Positions 7,780 through 15,429 of a stretch of 34,753 nt of DNA are shown piece by piece. The notes under the pieces are model-generated. The model was not told where the DNA came from and made no database searches. It saw only the letters and a list, made by a program, of their open reading frames with translations. The stretch comes from Pseudomonas sp. CAN1 (GTDB lineage Bacteria; Pseudomonadota; Gammaproteobacteria; Pseudomonadales; Pseudomonadaceae), in NCBI RefSeq assembly GCF_030462585.1, contig NZ_JASMRU010000027.1, forward strand, positions 1 through 34,753, written 5' to 3'. The stretch's first letter is position 1; every line of letters begins with the position of its first letter. The position numbers were made by a program, and so were the translations under genes.

Positions 7780-8703
7780 CTAAAGCGGCGGCAGGGCTAC
7801 CGGTGCGTGCCGCGCCATCAGCTCGGTGACCCAGTCAATGAACACCCGCAGCTTGGCGCTGACGTGGCGGTTGGGCGGGAAGGCCAGGTACAGCGGCATG
7901 CTCTGCAGGCTCCAGTCGCCGAACAGCTCCACCAGCTCGCCGCGCGCCAGGGCGTCCAGCGCCATGTAGCGCGGCAACCAGAGCACGCCCATGCCGGCGA
8001 TCCCGGCAGCCAGGTAGGCGTTGCCGTCGTCCACCGTGAGCACCGGGCGGCCATGCACCTGCAGGTTTTCGCCAGCCTTGTGCATGGCGTAGGACAGCGG
8101 CTTGCCAGTGCGCGCCCAGAGGTAACCGACGACGCGGTGCTGGCTGTTCTCCAGCTCGCTCGGGTGCTGCGGCACACCGGCGCGTTGCAGGTAGGCGGGC
8201 GCTGCGAAAACCCCCAGTTGCAGGTCGCCAATCTTGCGCGCCATCAGCGACAGGTCGGTCAGCTCGCCGCCGCGCACCACGCAGTCGACGCTCTGGTCGA
8301 TCAGGTCGACCATGCGGTCGCTGACGCCCAGGTCGATCTGGATGTCCGGATAGCGCTCGTGGAAGTCGGGCAGGGCGGGGATCAGCAGGAGGCGCGCCAG
8401 CGGGCTGGGCACGTCCACCCGCAGGCGCCCGCGCGGCACGGCGGCAGCGGTGGAGAGGCTGGTTTCGGCGTCATCCATGTCCGCCAGCAGGCGCACCACG
8501 CGCTCGTAGTACGCGGCACCATCGGCGGTAAGGTTGAGCTTGCGGGTAGTGCGGTTGAGCAGGCGCACGCGCAGCCGCGCTTCCAGCTGCTGGATCAGCT
8601 GGGTGACGCTGGTGCGGCTCATGTGCAGGGTGTCGGCGGCCTTGGTGAAGCTGCCGGTTTCCACCACGCGGGCGAAGGCTTGCATCGCATCGAAACGGTC
8701 CAT
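7780..8703 (-). CDS. LysR-family transcriptional regulator
   Basis: This complete LysR protein of 307 residues has its winged helix-turn-helix at residues about 3-60 (GSFTKAADTLHMSRTSVTQLIQQLE). An effector domain follows with the PLARLLLIPALPDF, DCVVRGGEL and GIAGMGVLWLPRYM landmarks of the DsdC/PA-type CrgA-like branch. The ATG at 8703 is preceded by GGAGCCGCC. It is divergent from the RidA-like gene, and a perfect dyad with a T-N11-A core lies between them, so it likely controls that gene and itself. The inducer is not deducible. Confidence 0.92.
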   Translation of the reverse strand: MDRFDAMQAFARVVETGSFTKAADTLHMSRTSVTQLIQQLEARLRVRLLNRTTRKLNLTADGAAYYERVVRLLADMDDAETSLSTAAAVPRGRLRVDVPSPLARLLLIPALPDFHERYPDIQIDLGVSDRMVDLIDQSVDCVVRGGELTDLSLMARKIGDLQLGVFAAPAYLQRAGVPQHPSELENSQHRVVGYLWARTGKPLSYAMHKAGENLQVHGRPVLTVDDGNAYLAAGIAGMGVLWLPRYMALDALARGELVELFGDWSLQSMPLYLAFPPNRHVSAKLRVFIDWVTELMARHAPVALPPL

Positions 8704-8747
8704 GGCGGCTCCGGCTGGCATGAATAGAGGGCGCTGACCCAGGGCTG

Positions 8748-8770
8748 ATTGTTTGGATTCTACAAACAAT
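8748..8770. promoter_or_regulatory. Candidate LysR operator (T-N11-A dyad)
   Basis: ATTGTTTG and CAAACAAT form a perfect 8-bp inverted repeat around a 7-base centre. Within it a T and an A are 11 bases apart, as in LysR boxes. It lies 45 bases upstream of the LysR start and about 100 bases upstream of the divergent RidA-like start. Confidence 0.6.
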
Positions 8771-8867
8771 GCTGACCCGTGTTGCCCGATTATCGCCGGC
8801 GCGCTGCGCCTTAACCTGACTCCATCGTTGAAACCGGGGCTGTGGCCCCCTCTGATGGAGCAAGTCC

Positions 8868-9266
8868 ATGACTACCCGTGATGTGGTTTTCCCCGCTGGC
8901 CGCCAGGCCCTCTATGAACGCAACCGCTATTCCCCGGCGATTCGCAGCAACGGCCTGCTGTTCGTCTCCGGCCAGGTCGGCAGCCGCGAGGACGGCTCGC
9001 CCGAGCCCGAGCTGGAAGCCCAGGTGCGCCGGGCCTTCGGCAATCTCAACGCGATCCTGGCCGCCGCCGGCTGCAGCTTCGAGGACGTGATCGACGTGAC
9101 GGTATTCATGGTCGATCCGCAGGCGAATTTCGAGCGTGCCTGGCAGGTCGCTGCCGACTACTGGGGCTCAGCTCCCTATCCGACGGTGACGGCGGTGGGA
9201 GTGACCTGGCTGTATGGCTTCGACTTCGAGATCAAGGTGATCGCCAGGCTGCCGGAAGGCTGCTAG
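8868..9266 (+). CDS. RidA/YjgF/YER057c/UK114-family protein
   Basis: The protein has 132 residues, the usual length for this trimeric family. Landmarks are NGLLFVSGQVG near residues 30-40, the central LEAQVRRAFGNLNAILAAAGCSFEDVIDVTVFM segment, and PTVTAVGV near the end. RidA proper hydrolyses reactive enamines and imines. Its key Arg lies in a late R-x-A/V segment; here the equivalent region reads PTVTAVGVTWLYGFDFEIKV without that Arg, so this is probably a RidA subgroup with another or no deaminase activity. ATGGAG lies seven bases before the ATG. Its TAG overlaps the stop of the convergent LysR gene. Confidence 0.88.
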   Translation: MTTRDVVFPAGRQALYERNRYSPAIRSNGLLFVSGQVGSREDGSPEPELEAQVRRAFGNLNAILAAAGCSFEDVIDVTVFMVDPQANFERAWQVAADYWGSAPYPTVTAVGVTWLYGFDFEIKVIARLPEGC

Positions 9267-10180
9267 GCGTCGCCCAGCGCCTGCAGCATCTGCTCGCGCA
9301 GCCAGCGGTGTGCCGGGCGGCTGGCGTGGCGCGGGTGGTAGAGGATGCGCAGGCTGTAGCGCGGCAGCTCGATGGGCGCCGGGTACAACACCAGCGCACC
9401 GTCGGCATTGAGTTGTTGCGCCACGCGACGGGGCAGGGTGAGCAGGTAGTCGGAGGCGGCGACCAGGCTCGGCGCGGCCAGCAGGCTGGGCAACTGCACC
9501 GCCACGTCGCGCTGGATGCCCTGGCGCGCCAGGGCGCTGTCGATCACGCCGACGGCGTCGCTCCAGGGCAGCACCACCACGTGCCGCTCGGCGAGGTATT
9601 GCTGCAGCGACAGCCCATCGCTGATTCGTGAATGGCCCTTGCGCGCCACCACCACGTAGTCGTCGCTGAAGCAGTCGATGGCCTCCAGGGCATCGTCTGC
9701 GGCGCGCTCGTGGAGAACGCCCAGGGCGAAGTGCACGCGGCCTTCGCGCAGGTCATCCAGCGAATCCTGCTGGGTGGCGTAGACGACCTTGATACGCAGG
9801 TGCGGAGCGAGCTTTTCGGTGCGCGAGATCAGCCCCGGCAGCAGGGTGAAGCTGGTGTAGTCGGTGGCGGCGAATACGAAGGTCTGGGTGGTGCTGGCCG
9901 GGTCGAAAGGCGCGGCGCTGGACAGCCGTTCGGCCAGTAACGCCAGGGCCTCGCCGACGCCTTCGGCCATCAGCTCGGCCTGGGCGGTCGGCTGCATGGC
10001 GCTGCCGGCGCGGACGAACAGTTCATCGCCCAGGCTGTCGCGCAGGCGGCCCAGGGCGTGGCTGCAGGCCGACGGGCTCATGGCCAGTTCGTCGGCGGCG
10101 GCCACTACGCTGCGCAGGCGGAACAGGGCGTCGAACACCAGCAGCAGGTTGAGGTCGAGGCGGCGCAGGTTGGCGTGCAC
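9263..10180 (-). CDS. LysR-family transcriptional regulator (NodD/SyrM-like branch)
   Basis: The N-terminus LRRLDLNLLLVFDAL and the helix-turn-helix SVVAAADELAMSPSACSHALGRLR are typical of the branch that includes NodD-like and PA-type regulators. The effector domain has VFAATDYTSFTLLPGL and HFALGVLHE landmarks. I use the GTG at 10180, giving 305 residues. An ATG at 10219 would add 13 residues, but that codon lies in a small dyad that looks like the regulator's own operator, and the family usually starts just before LRRLDLN. Ribosome sites are weak for both. It is divergent from the GNAT gene, its likely target, and its stop overlaps that of the RidA-like gene. Confidence 0.85.
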   Translation of the reverse strand: MHANLRRLDLNLLLVFDALFRLRSVVAAADELAMSPSACSHALGRLRDSLGDELFVRAGSAMQPTAQAELMAEGVGEALALLAERLSSAAPFDPASTTQTFVFAATDYTSFTLLPGLISRTEKLAPHLRIKVVYATQQDSLDDLREGRVHFALGVLHERAADDALEAIDCFSDDYVVVARKGHSRISDGLSLQQYLAERHVVVLPWSDAVGVIDSALARQGIQRDVAVQLPSLLAAPSLVAASDYLLTLPRRVAQQLNADGALVLYPAPIELPRYSLRILYHPRHASRPAHRWLREQMLQALGDA

Positions 10181-10204
10181 GATGTTCAGTATCCGGTGAA
10201 GAAA

Positions 10205-10219
10205 ATGCAGTACGTGCAT
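10205..10219. promoter_or_regulatory. Candidate LysR operator between LysR and GNAT genes
   Basis: ATGCA-GTACG-TGCAT is a perfect 5-bp dyad containing a T-N11-A spacing. It is 57 bases upstream of the GNAT start and includes the alternative ATG (10219) of the LysR gene. The arms are short, so this is tentative. Confidence 0.4.
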
Positions 10220-10275
10220 TCTGCGCTTTGCTTATCCTGCTGTCTCCGATCCACCTGATTCGCCGGACCCTCACC

Positions 10276-10776
10276 ATGAGCCAACCGACTTTCCGCACCG
10301 CCACCCTGGCTGACACCGACCGCTGCTTCGAGATCGAGATTTCCGCCTACGAAGGCGACGAGGCCGCCACTCGGGAGAAGATCGCCACGCGCATCGCGCA
10401 GTATCCCGAGGGCTTCCTGATCATGGAGCTGGACGGCCAGATCATCGGTTTCATCAACAGCGGCTGCGCGTTCGAGGTGGTGATGTCCGACGAGGAGTTC
10501 AAGGAACTCATCGGCCACGACGCGGCAGCGCCCAACGTGGTGATCATGTCGGTGGTGGTCGATCCTGCGCAGCAGGGCAAGAGCTACGCCACGCTGCTGA
10601 TGCGTACCTTCATCGAGCGCATGCGCGGTGCGGGCAAGCGCACCATTCACCTGATGTGCAAGGATCGCCACGTGCCGCTCTACGAGCGCTTCGGTTACCG
10701 CTACGTGAAGCCGTCGGCGTCCGACCACGGCGGCATGGCGTGGCACGAGATGGTGATGGAACTGCCTGCCGCCTGA
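10276..10776 (+). CDS. GNAT-family N-acetyltransferase
   Basis: This 166-residue protein has a GNAT fold. Motif A, the acetyl-CoA pyrophosphate loop, is VVVDPAQQGKSYATLLM (about residues 95-111), and motif B is near CKDRHVPLYERFGYRYV. The N-terminal CFEIEISAYEGDEAA and the late HGGMAWHEM segment resemble arylalkylamine (serotonin-type) N-acetyltransferases, so a small amine is a possible acceptor, by inference only. The start ATG is at 10276. Regulation by the divergent LysR protein is likely. The gene is convergent with the DUF2513-like gene, with a 25-base gap and no obvious terminator. Confidence 0.87.
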   Translation: MSQPTFRTATLADTDRCFEIEISAYEGDEAATREKIATRIAQYPEGFLIMELDGQIIGFINSGCAFEVVMSDEEFKELIGHDAAAPNVVIMSVVVDPAQQGKSYATLLMRTFIERMRGAGKRTIHLMCKDRHVPLYERFGYRYVKPSASDHGGMAWHEMVMELPAA

Positions 10777-10801
10777 TCCCTGATGCCTGGCGGCCGGCGC
10801 T

Positions 10802-11221
10802 TCAGCGCTCCGGCCGGTCGTTCACCCGGTCGCGGGTGGCGCGTTCGGCCAGCAGGTCGAAGGACTCCGGCAGCAGCGCGGCTTCGCCCTGTTCGTCGAG
10901 CAGCTGGCGGAACACCAGGTGGTCCGGGAAGCTGCGGCTGATCAGCGTCAGCAGCTCGGTGCCGCGCTCAGTCAGCTCGAAGTTGTTGCCGGTGCCGCCG
11001 TGCTCGCGCGGCCGTTCCTGGATGTAGCCATTGGCGAGCAGGTCGCCCTCCAGATCACCGGCCATCTTCTTCAGATGGTCCGCGCTGCCGTCCACCGGCT
11101 CGCCCTGCAGCCGGTGCTGCTCGGCCACTTCCTCGCCGCACTCGCGGGCCTTGTAGGGTTGGTCGGCGCATTCCTGGGCGCGCAGCAGCAGGCGTTCGAT
11201 CAGGTCCCAGTCGTAGCTCAT
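10802..11221 (-). CDS. DUF2513-like hypothetical protein
   Basis: This 139-residue, acidic, soluble protein begins MSYDWDLIERLLLRAQEC. It continues with a GDLLANGYIQ segment and an LTERGTELLTLIS segment. This layout resembles the winged-helix DUF2513 family, often found near phage or mobile genes, but here no phage gene is nearby. The ATG at 11221 is preceded on its strand by a GGAGGACACGCC ribosome site. The function is unknown. No partner gene is evident; both neighbours are on the plus strand. Confidence 0.7.
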   Translation of the reverse strand: MSYDWDLIERLLLRAQECADQPYKARECGEEVAEQHRLQGEPVDGSADHLKKMAGDLEGDLLANGYIQERPREHGGTGNNFELTERGTELLTLISRSFPDHLVFRQLLDEQGEAALLPESFDLLAERATRDRVNDRPER

Positions 11222-11457
11222 GGCGTGTCCTCCGGGGTCATCAATGCAGGGCCTTCCTGAGTTGCGACCCGGCCGTGCGGGGAGGGTTCGAACTTCCTGC
11301 GCAGCGGGGCGTTGTTCTGGGGCTGCGTGAAGTCGGAGCTGCCCAACCATCAATGCCGTCGAGCTTCACTATCGATGCAATCGAGTGGTGCGCGTGCCGC
11401 TCGCGCCCGACTATCTGTCCCACGAACCCGCTGAACCGCGACCAGGGAACAGAACCC

Positions 11458-11841
11458 ATGAACACTTCGCGCCTTGCCTACCGCCAACTGCTGGCACCGC
11501 TGCTGCTGGCGCTGGCCAGCCTGACCGGCTGCGCCGCCACTTCGGCCACCTCCGAGAACCAGCTGAGCTGGGACAGCCTCGGCGGCACCACCGCACAAAG
11601 CAGCGACGCCTACCTGAGTTGCGTGGATGGCCGGGTGAATGCTCGCACGCCGATCTTCTTCAGCGAGCAAGGTGCCACCCGCCAACTGCTCACCGGCAGC
11701 GCCGACCCGCTGCAGGCCAGCGGTATCGTCGAGGTGACCCCGATCGCCGGCGGCAACCACTTCAGCGCCTACCAGCGCAGCGCCTGGCAGGACAAGGGCG
11801 AGCTGCTGGACGCCGCCTACCAGTGCTCGCAGCACAGTTGA
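11458..11841 (+). CDS. Small lipoprotein of unknown function
   Basis: The protein has 127 residues with a lipoprotein signal peptide ending in the lipobox L22-T-G-C25, so Cys25 should be lipidated. No Asp follows the Cys, which predicts outer-membrane sorting. The mature part (about 103 residues) has two further Cys, in YLSCVDGR and YQCSQHS, which could form a disulfide. I do not recognise a domain. A Rho-independent terminator follows at 11975, so it is probably monocistronic. Confidence 0.8.
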   Translation: MNTSRLAYRQLLAPLLLALASLTGCAATSATSENQLSWDSLGGTTAQSSDAYLSCVDGRVNARTPIFFSEQGATRQLLTGSADPLQASGIVEVTPIAGGNHFSAYQRSAWQDKGELLDAAYQCSQHS

Positions 11842-11974
11842 ATCGTCTTCGAGCGGGTCGCTCCCCCCAGCAACCCGCACAGCGCCGGCAGGCGGCGAAT
11901 AGCCTGCGTCAGCTTCTGCCATCGGGTGGTCGCTGATTCACTCTCCAGGGGCGCTCCCCCCAGCGCCCGACTAT

Positions 11975-12011
11975 CGCCCGGCGAGTCCCCCACTCGGCGG
12001 GCGTTTTTTTT
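11975..12011 (+). terminator. Rho-independent terminator of the lipoprotein gene
   Basis: CGCCCGGCGAGT and ACTCGGCGGGCG pair with a single G-G mismatch around a CCCCC loop. Eight T residues follow (12004-12011). Between here and the amidase (12012-12275) I see one short candidate ORF and a small hairpin, CGACGG/CCGTCG, at 12138-12160. Confidence 0.85.
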
Positions 12012-12186
12012 AATTTACGACTGTTGTGTATTCTGATCGGGCATGCCAGTGTGTGCGCCCTGGCGGCTGTATTCGCCCTTCACAGCCTGTCGATGCGCAT
12101 CCGGTTTGTCCGCCGGGCGCTGAACCCTGCCGCCGGCCGACGGTACACTCACTCCCGTCGCGTAACAGAAGTACAAGAGAATCGAG

Positions 12187-12279
12187 ATGAACACGCATTT
12201 TCCGACTTGCGCCGTCTGGGTCCGTCGCGACGCAGACCTGCCCCTTCCCACCAACCTTCAGCCGACGGTGAAAGCATGA
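12187..12279 (+). CDS. Candidate 30-codon ORF translationally coupled to the amidase gene
   Basis: An ATG at 12187 opens 30 codons ending in TGA at 12277-12279. This stop overlaps the amidase ATG (12276) in an ATGA junction, a classic coupling arrangement. The peptide starts MNTHFPTCAVWVRRDADLPL and ends NLQPTVKA. A weak AGAGAATCGAG ribosome site precedes it. It could be a leader peptide or a remnant. I do not recognise it, and the overlap could be chance. Confidence 0.4.
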   Translation: MNTHFPTCAVWVRRDADLPLPTNLQPTVKA

Positions 12280-13970
12280 TCGAGGTAACCGAAGTTTCCA
12301 TTGCGCAGCTGCGTGAAGCCCTGGAGTCGGGCCGCACCACCGCGGTCGAACTGGTCAAGGCCTACCTCGCGCGCATCGACGCCTACGATGGCCCGACCAA
12401 GCTCAATGCGCTGGTCGTGCGCAACACCGAGGCCCTGAAGGAAGCCGAAGCCTCCGACGCCCGTCGCGCCCGTGGCGAGACCCTCGGCCCGCTGGACGGC
12501 ATCCCCTATACCGCCAAGGACAGCTACCTGGTCAAGGGCCTGACCGCCGCCTCCGGCAGCCCCGCCTTCAAGGACCTGGTCGCCTACCGCGATGCCTTCA
12601 CCGTCGAGCGCCTGCGCGCTGGCGGCGCCATCTGCCTGGGCAAGACCAACATGCCGCCCATGGCCAACGGTGGCATGCAGCGCGGCGTCTACGGCCGTGC
12701 GGAAAGCCCGTACAACCGCAAGTTCCTCACCGCACCCTTCGCCTCCGGCTCCTCCAACGGTGCCGGCACCGCGACCGCCGCGAGCTTCTCGGCCTTCGGC
12801 CTGGCGGAAGAAACCTGGTCCAGCGGTCGTGGCCCGGCCTCGAACAATGGCCTGTGCGCCTACACCCCGTCCCGTGGGGTGATCTCGGTGCGCGGCAACT
12901 GGCCGCTGACCCCGACCATGGACGTGGTGGTGCCCTACGCGCGCACCATGGCCGACCTGCTGGAAGTGCTCGACGTGGTGGTCGCCGAAGACGCCGACAA
13001 GCGTGGTGACCTCTGGCGGCTGCAGCCGTGGGTACCGATCCCCGCCGTTGCCGAAGTGCGCCCGGAATCGTACCTGGATCTCGCCGCCGGCCCGGAAGCC
13101 CTCAAGGGCAAGCGTCTGGGCGTGCCGCGCATGTTCATCAACAAGGACGAACTGGCCGGCACCAGCGAGAAGCCCGGCATCGGCGGCCCGACCGGCCAGC
13201 GCATCAACACCCGCGCCTCGGTCATCGACCTCTGGGAACAGGCCCGCAAGGCCCTGGAAGCCGCCGGCGCCGAAGTCGTCGAAGTGGACTTCCCGCTGGT
13301 CTCCAACTGCGAGGGCGACCGCCCTGGCGCGCCGACCGTGTTCAACCGTGGCTTCGTCACCGAGCAGTTCATGCATGACGAGCTGTGGGAACTCTCCGGC
13401 TGGGGCTTCGACGATTTCCTCCGCGCCAACGGCGACCCCAAGCTGAACCAACTGGCCGACGTCGACGGCCCGAAGATATTCCCCCACGACCCGGGCACCC
13501 TGCCGAATCGCGAGGACGACCTGGTCGCCGGCATGGACGAGTACGTCAACATGGCCAAGCGCGGCCTGAAGACCTGGGATCAGATCGAGTCGCTGCCCGA
13601 CGGCCTGCGCGGCCTGGAAAAGACCCGCAAGCTCGACCTGGAAGACTGGATGGACGGCCTGAAGCTCGACGCCGTGCTGTTCCCCACCGTGGCCGACGTC
13701 GGCCCGGCGGACGCCGACGTCAACCCGGAATCGGCCGACATCGCCTGGAGCAACGGCATCTGGGTCGCCAACGGCAACCTGGCGATCCGTCACCTGGGCG
13801 TGCCGACCGTCACCGTGCCGATGGGCGTGATGGCCGATATTGGCATGCCGGTGGGCCTGACCTTCGCCGGTCGCGCCTATGACGACTCCGCGCTGCTGCG
13901 CTTCGCCGCCGCCTTCGAGGCCACCGGCTCCAAGCGTCTGGTGCCGCCGAGCACGCCGCCGCTGGGCTGA
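12276..13970 (+). CDS. Amidase-signature family protein
   Basis: This 564-residue protein matches the amidase-signature family (related to GatA and fatty-acid amide hydrolase), which cleaves amide bonds with a Ser-cisSer-Lys triad. The triad appears intact: K81 in YTAKDS, cis-Ser S159 in ASGSSNG and nucleophile S183, exactly 24 residues after S159 as in the family. The segment around the nucleophile is unusual: the common GSDTGGSIR reads AEETWSSGR here. There is no signal peptide, so it is cytoplasmic. The ATG at 12276 has a GGTGAAAG site and overlaps the stop of a 30-codon ORF. A strong terminator follows at 14000. The substrate is unknown. Confidence 0.88.
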   Translation: MIEVTEVSIAQLREALESGRTTAVELVKAYLARIDAYDGPTKLNALVVRNTEALKEAEASDARRARGETLGPLDGIPYTAKDSYLVKGLTAASGSPAFKDLVAYRDAFTVERLRAGGAICLGKTNMPPMANGGMQRGVYGRAESPYNRKFLTAPFASGSSNGAGTATAASFSAFGLAEETWSSGRGPASNNGLCAYTPSRGVISVRGNWPLTPTMDVVVPYARTMADLLEVLDVVVAEDADKRGDLWRLQPWVPIPAVAEVRPESYLDLAAGPEALKGKRLGVPRMFINKDELAGTSEKPGIGGPTGQRINTRASVIDLWEQARKALEAAGAEVVEVDFPLVSNCEGDRPGAPTVFNRGFVTEQFMHDELWELSGWGFDDFLRANGDPKLNQLADVDGPKIFPHDPGTLPNREDDLVAGMDEYVNMAKRGLKTWDQIESLPDGLRGLEKTRKLDLEDWMDGLKLDAVLFPTVADVGPADADVNPESADIAWSNGIWVANGNLAIRHLGVPTVTVPMGVMADIGMPVGLTFAGRAYDDSALLRFAAAFEATGSKRLVPPSTPPLG

Positions 13971-13999
13971 TTGCTCAGTCGCTGCAAGCAGACAGAAAA

Positions 14000-14029
14000 G
14001 CCGCGGCCCCATGGGGCCGCGGCTTTTTT
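14000..14029 (+). terminator. Rho-independent terminator of the amidase gene
   Basis: GCCGCGGCCCC and GGGGCCGCGGC form a perfect 11-bp GC stem around AT, followed by six T residues. The upstream AAAA can pair with the T-tract and make it work in both directions. Confidence 0.93.
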
Positions 14030-14042
14030 CTGGGCGATGGTT

Positions 14043-14265
14043 CGCCGGCCTTGCCGGCGAATCGCGGAGAAGCTCCGCTCCTACAAGTGCGGCTCGGAGC
14101 CGCCTATTGCGTTAGGGTCAGCCTGTAGGAGCGAGCTTGCTCGCGAACCGACCGGGCGCCGGCCTTGCCGGCGAATCGCGGAGAAGCTCCGCTCCTACAC
14201 GAGCGGCACCGGAGCCGGCCGGTACGCCGGGCTTCCCCCGTAGGAGCGGACCTTGTCCGCGAATC
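14043..14265. repeat. Cluster of four REP-type units
   Basis: Units lie at about 14043-14084, 14124-14149, 14156-14199 and 14240-14265, alternating in orientation. Two contain the CGCCGGCCTTGCCGGCG stem followed by GCGGAGAAGCTCCGC. The other two are GTAGGAGCGAG and GTAGGAGCGGA types. Units 1 and 3 are nearly identical over about 42 bases. The cluster fills most of the gene-free stretch 13971-14306, and nothing coding is seen there. Confidence 0.85.
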
Positions 14266-14306
14266 CCGCCGTCCACTGGGACATCCCCGGCCGGCTCACC
14301 CACCGC

Positions 14307-15308
14307 TCAACGCGCAAGCAACACCTGCACCGGCGCCAACGGAATATCGACATGGCCAAGGTCCTCCACCGAGTCAAACCCCGCCTCACGCAATAGCGTC
14401 TGCAGTTCCCCCGGTTGCGGCACCCAATGGCCACGCAGGCGCAGCGGCAGGTAGTAGGGCATTACCCGTGCGGCCAACTCCGGCTGCGTTTCCCATTGCG
14501 CGTGCAGGCAGAGAAAGCGGCCGCCCGGCTTGAGCGCCGAACGGATGCGCCGCAGCAGCGCCAGCCGATCCTCGACGAAGTGCAGCACCGAAGCGCACCA
14601 GACCAGCTCGAAACCCTCGCCTAAATCAGCGTCACGCAGGTCGGCGCCGATGGCCTGCAGCCGTCCATCCATGTCGGCCGCGCGGATATTCTCCTGAGCC
14701 ACGGCAGCACTCTGCGGGAAATCCATCACCACGCCACGGGACTGCGGCCAGGCCTGCGCCAAGGCAAGCGCCTGCAAGCCCGGGCCGCCACCGAGATCGA
14801 GAAAGCGCGCCGCTCCCGCAAGACCGCCGCAGCGCTCCACCAGCTGCACCGCCGTCCCGGCAGTCACCGCCTGCTGCTCCTGCGCCAGTTGCCGCCGCGC
14901 CGCCTCGGCCCAGCCACTGCGCACCGCTTCGGGAGGTGGGGCGAACTCGATGCCTGTCCCCAGCGCCGCGCCGACCCGGTGCAAAGCTTCCAGGCGCAAC
15001 AGCCAGGCCTCGCCACAGTAGTGCGGGGAGGAGGGCTCGAAGTGCTGGCGGGCCACCTCACTGGCTCGATAGCACTCGCCGGCGCGCTCCAGCAGGCCGA
15101 GGCTCCACAGGCAGTCCAGCAGCGGCGCCAGAGTGGCGGGTGGAATGTCCGTGTGCAGGCGCAGCTGCTCAGCGCTGATCAGCTCCTGCAGCTGGCTGAA
15201 AAGGTCGTGCTCCAGCGCCGCCCGCAGGCAGTCCGCGCTGACGCTGGCCAGCAGCAGGTCCCAGCTGCGTCGCAGGGGGTGTGGCTGGAAGTGGTCCGGG
15301 GGATTCAT
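14307..15308 (-). CDS. SAM-dependent methyltransferase, O-methyltransferase (PF00891-like) type
   Basis: This 333-residue protein has the layout of plant/bacterial natural-product O-methyltransferases. An N-terminal dimerisation/winged-helix part (about residues 10-90, AALEHDLFSQL and LLDCLWSLGLLERAG) is followed by a Rossmann domain. SAM motif I is ARFLDLGGGPGLQ, then VVMDFPQS, CASVLHFVED and LKPGGRFLCLHAQ. It acts in the cytoplasm on an unknown small molecule. It is divergent from an AraC-family gene, with 121 bases between the starts, and may be its target. No biosynthetic partners are adjacent. Confidence 0.88.
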   Translation of the reverse strand: MNPPDHFQPHPLRRSWDLLLASVSADCLRAALEHDLFSQLQELISAEQLRLHTDIPPATLAPLLDCLWSLGLLERAGECYRASEVARQHFEPSSPHYCGEAWLLRLEALHRVGAALGTGIEFAPPPEAVRSGWAEAARRQLAQEQQAVTAGTAVQLVERCGGLAGAARFLDLGGGPGLQALALAQAWPQSRGVVMDFPQSAAVAQENIRAADMDGRLQAIGADLRDADLGEGFELVWCASVLHFVEDRLALLRRIRSALKPGGRFLCLHAQWETQPELAARVMPYYLPLRLRGHWVPQPGELQTLLREAGFDSVEDLGHVDIPLAPVQVLLAR

Positions 15309-15429
15309 GGGGTGTCTCCAGGTCGATTGACGTGAAGGACAGGCTGCGCGGTAATAGGAATGACTTTCATCGAAGAAGTCTGCGCGACGCTGGATTTCGT
15401 CTGCGCAACGTCACACAGGGAGGGTTCGC

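Noticed and set aside
12258-14012. Minus-strand frame of about 580 codons opposite the amidase
   Set aside because: The amidase triad and family layout are on the plus strand; the antisense product is Gly/His/Arg-rich without motifs.
14043-14265. CRISPR-like array in the REP cluster
   Set aside because: Units alternate in orientation, are of two types and have irregular spacers; no cas gene is nearby.
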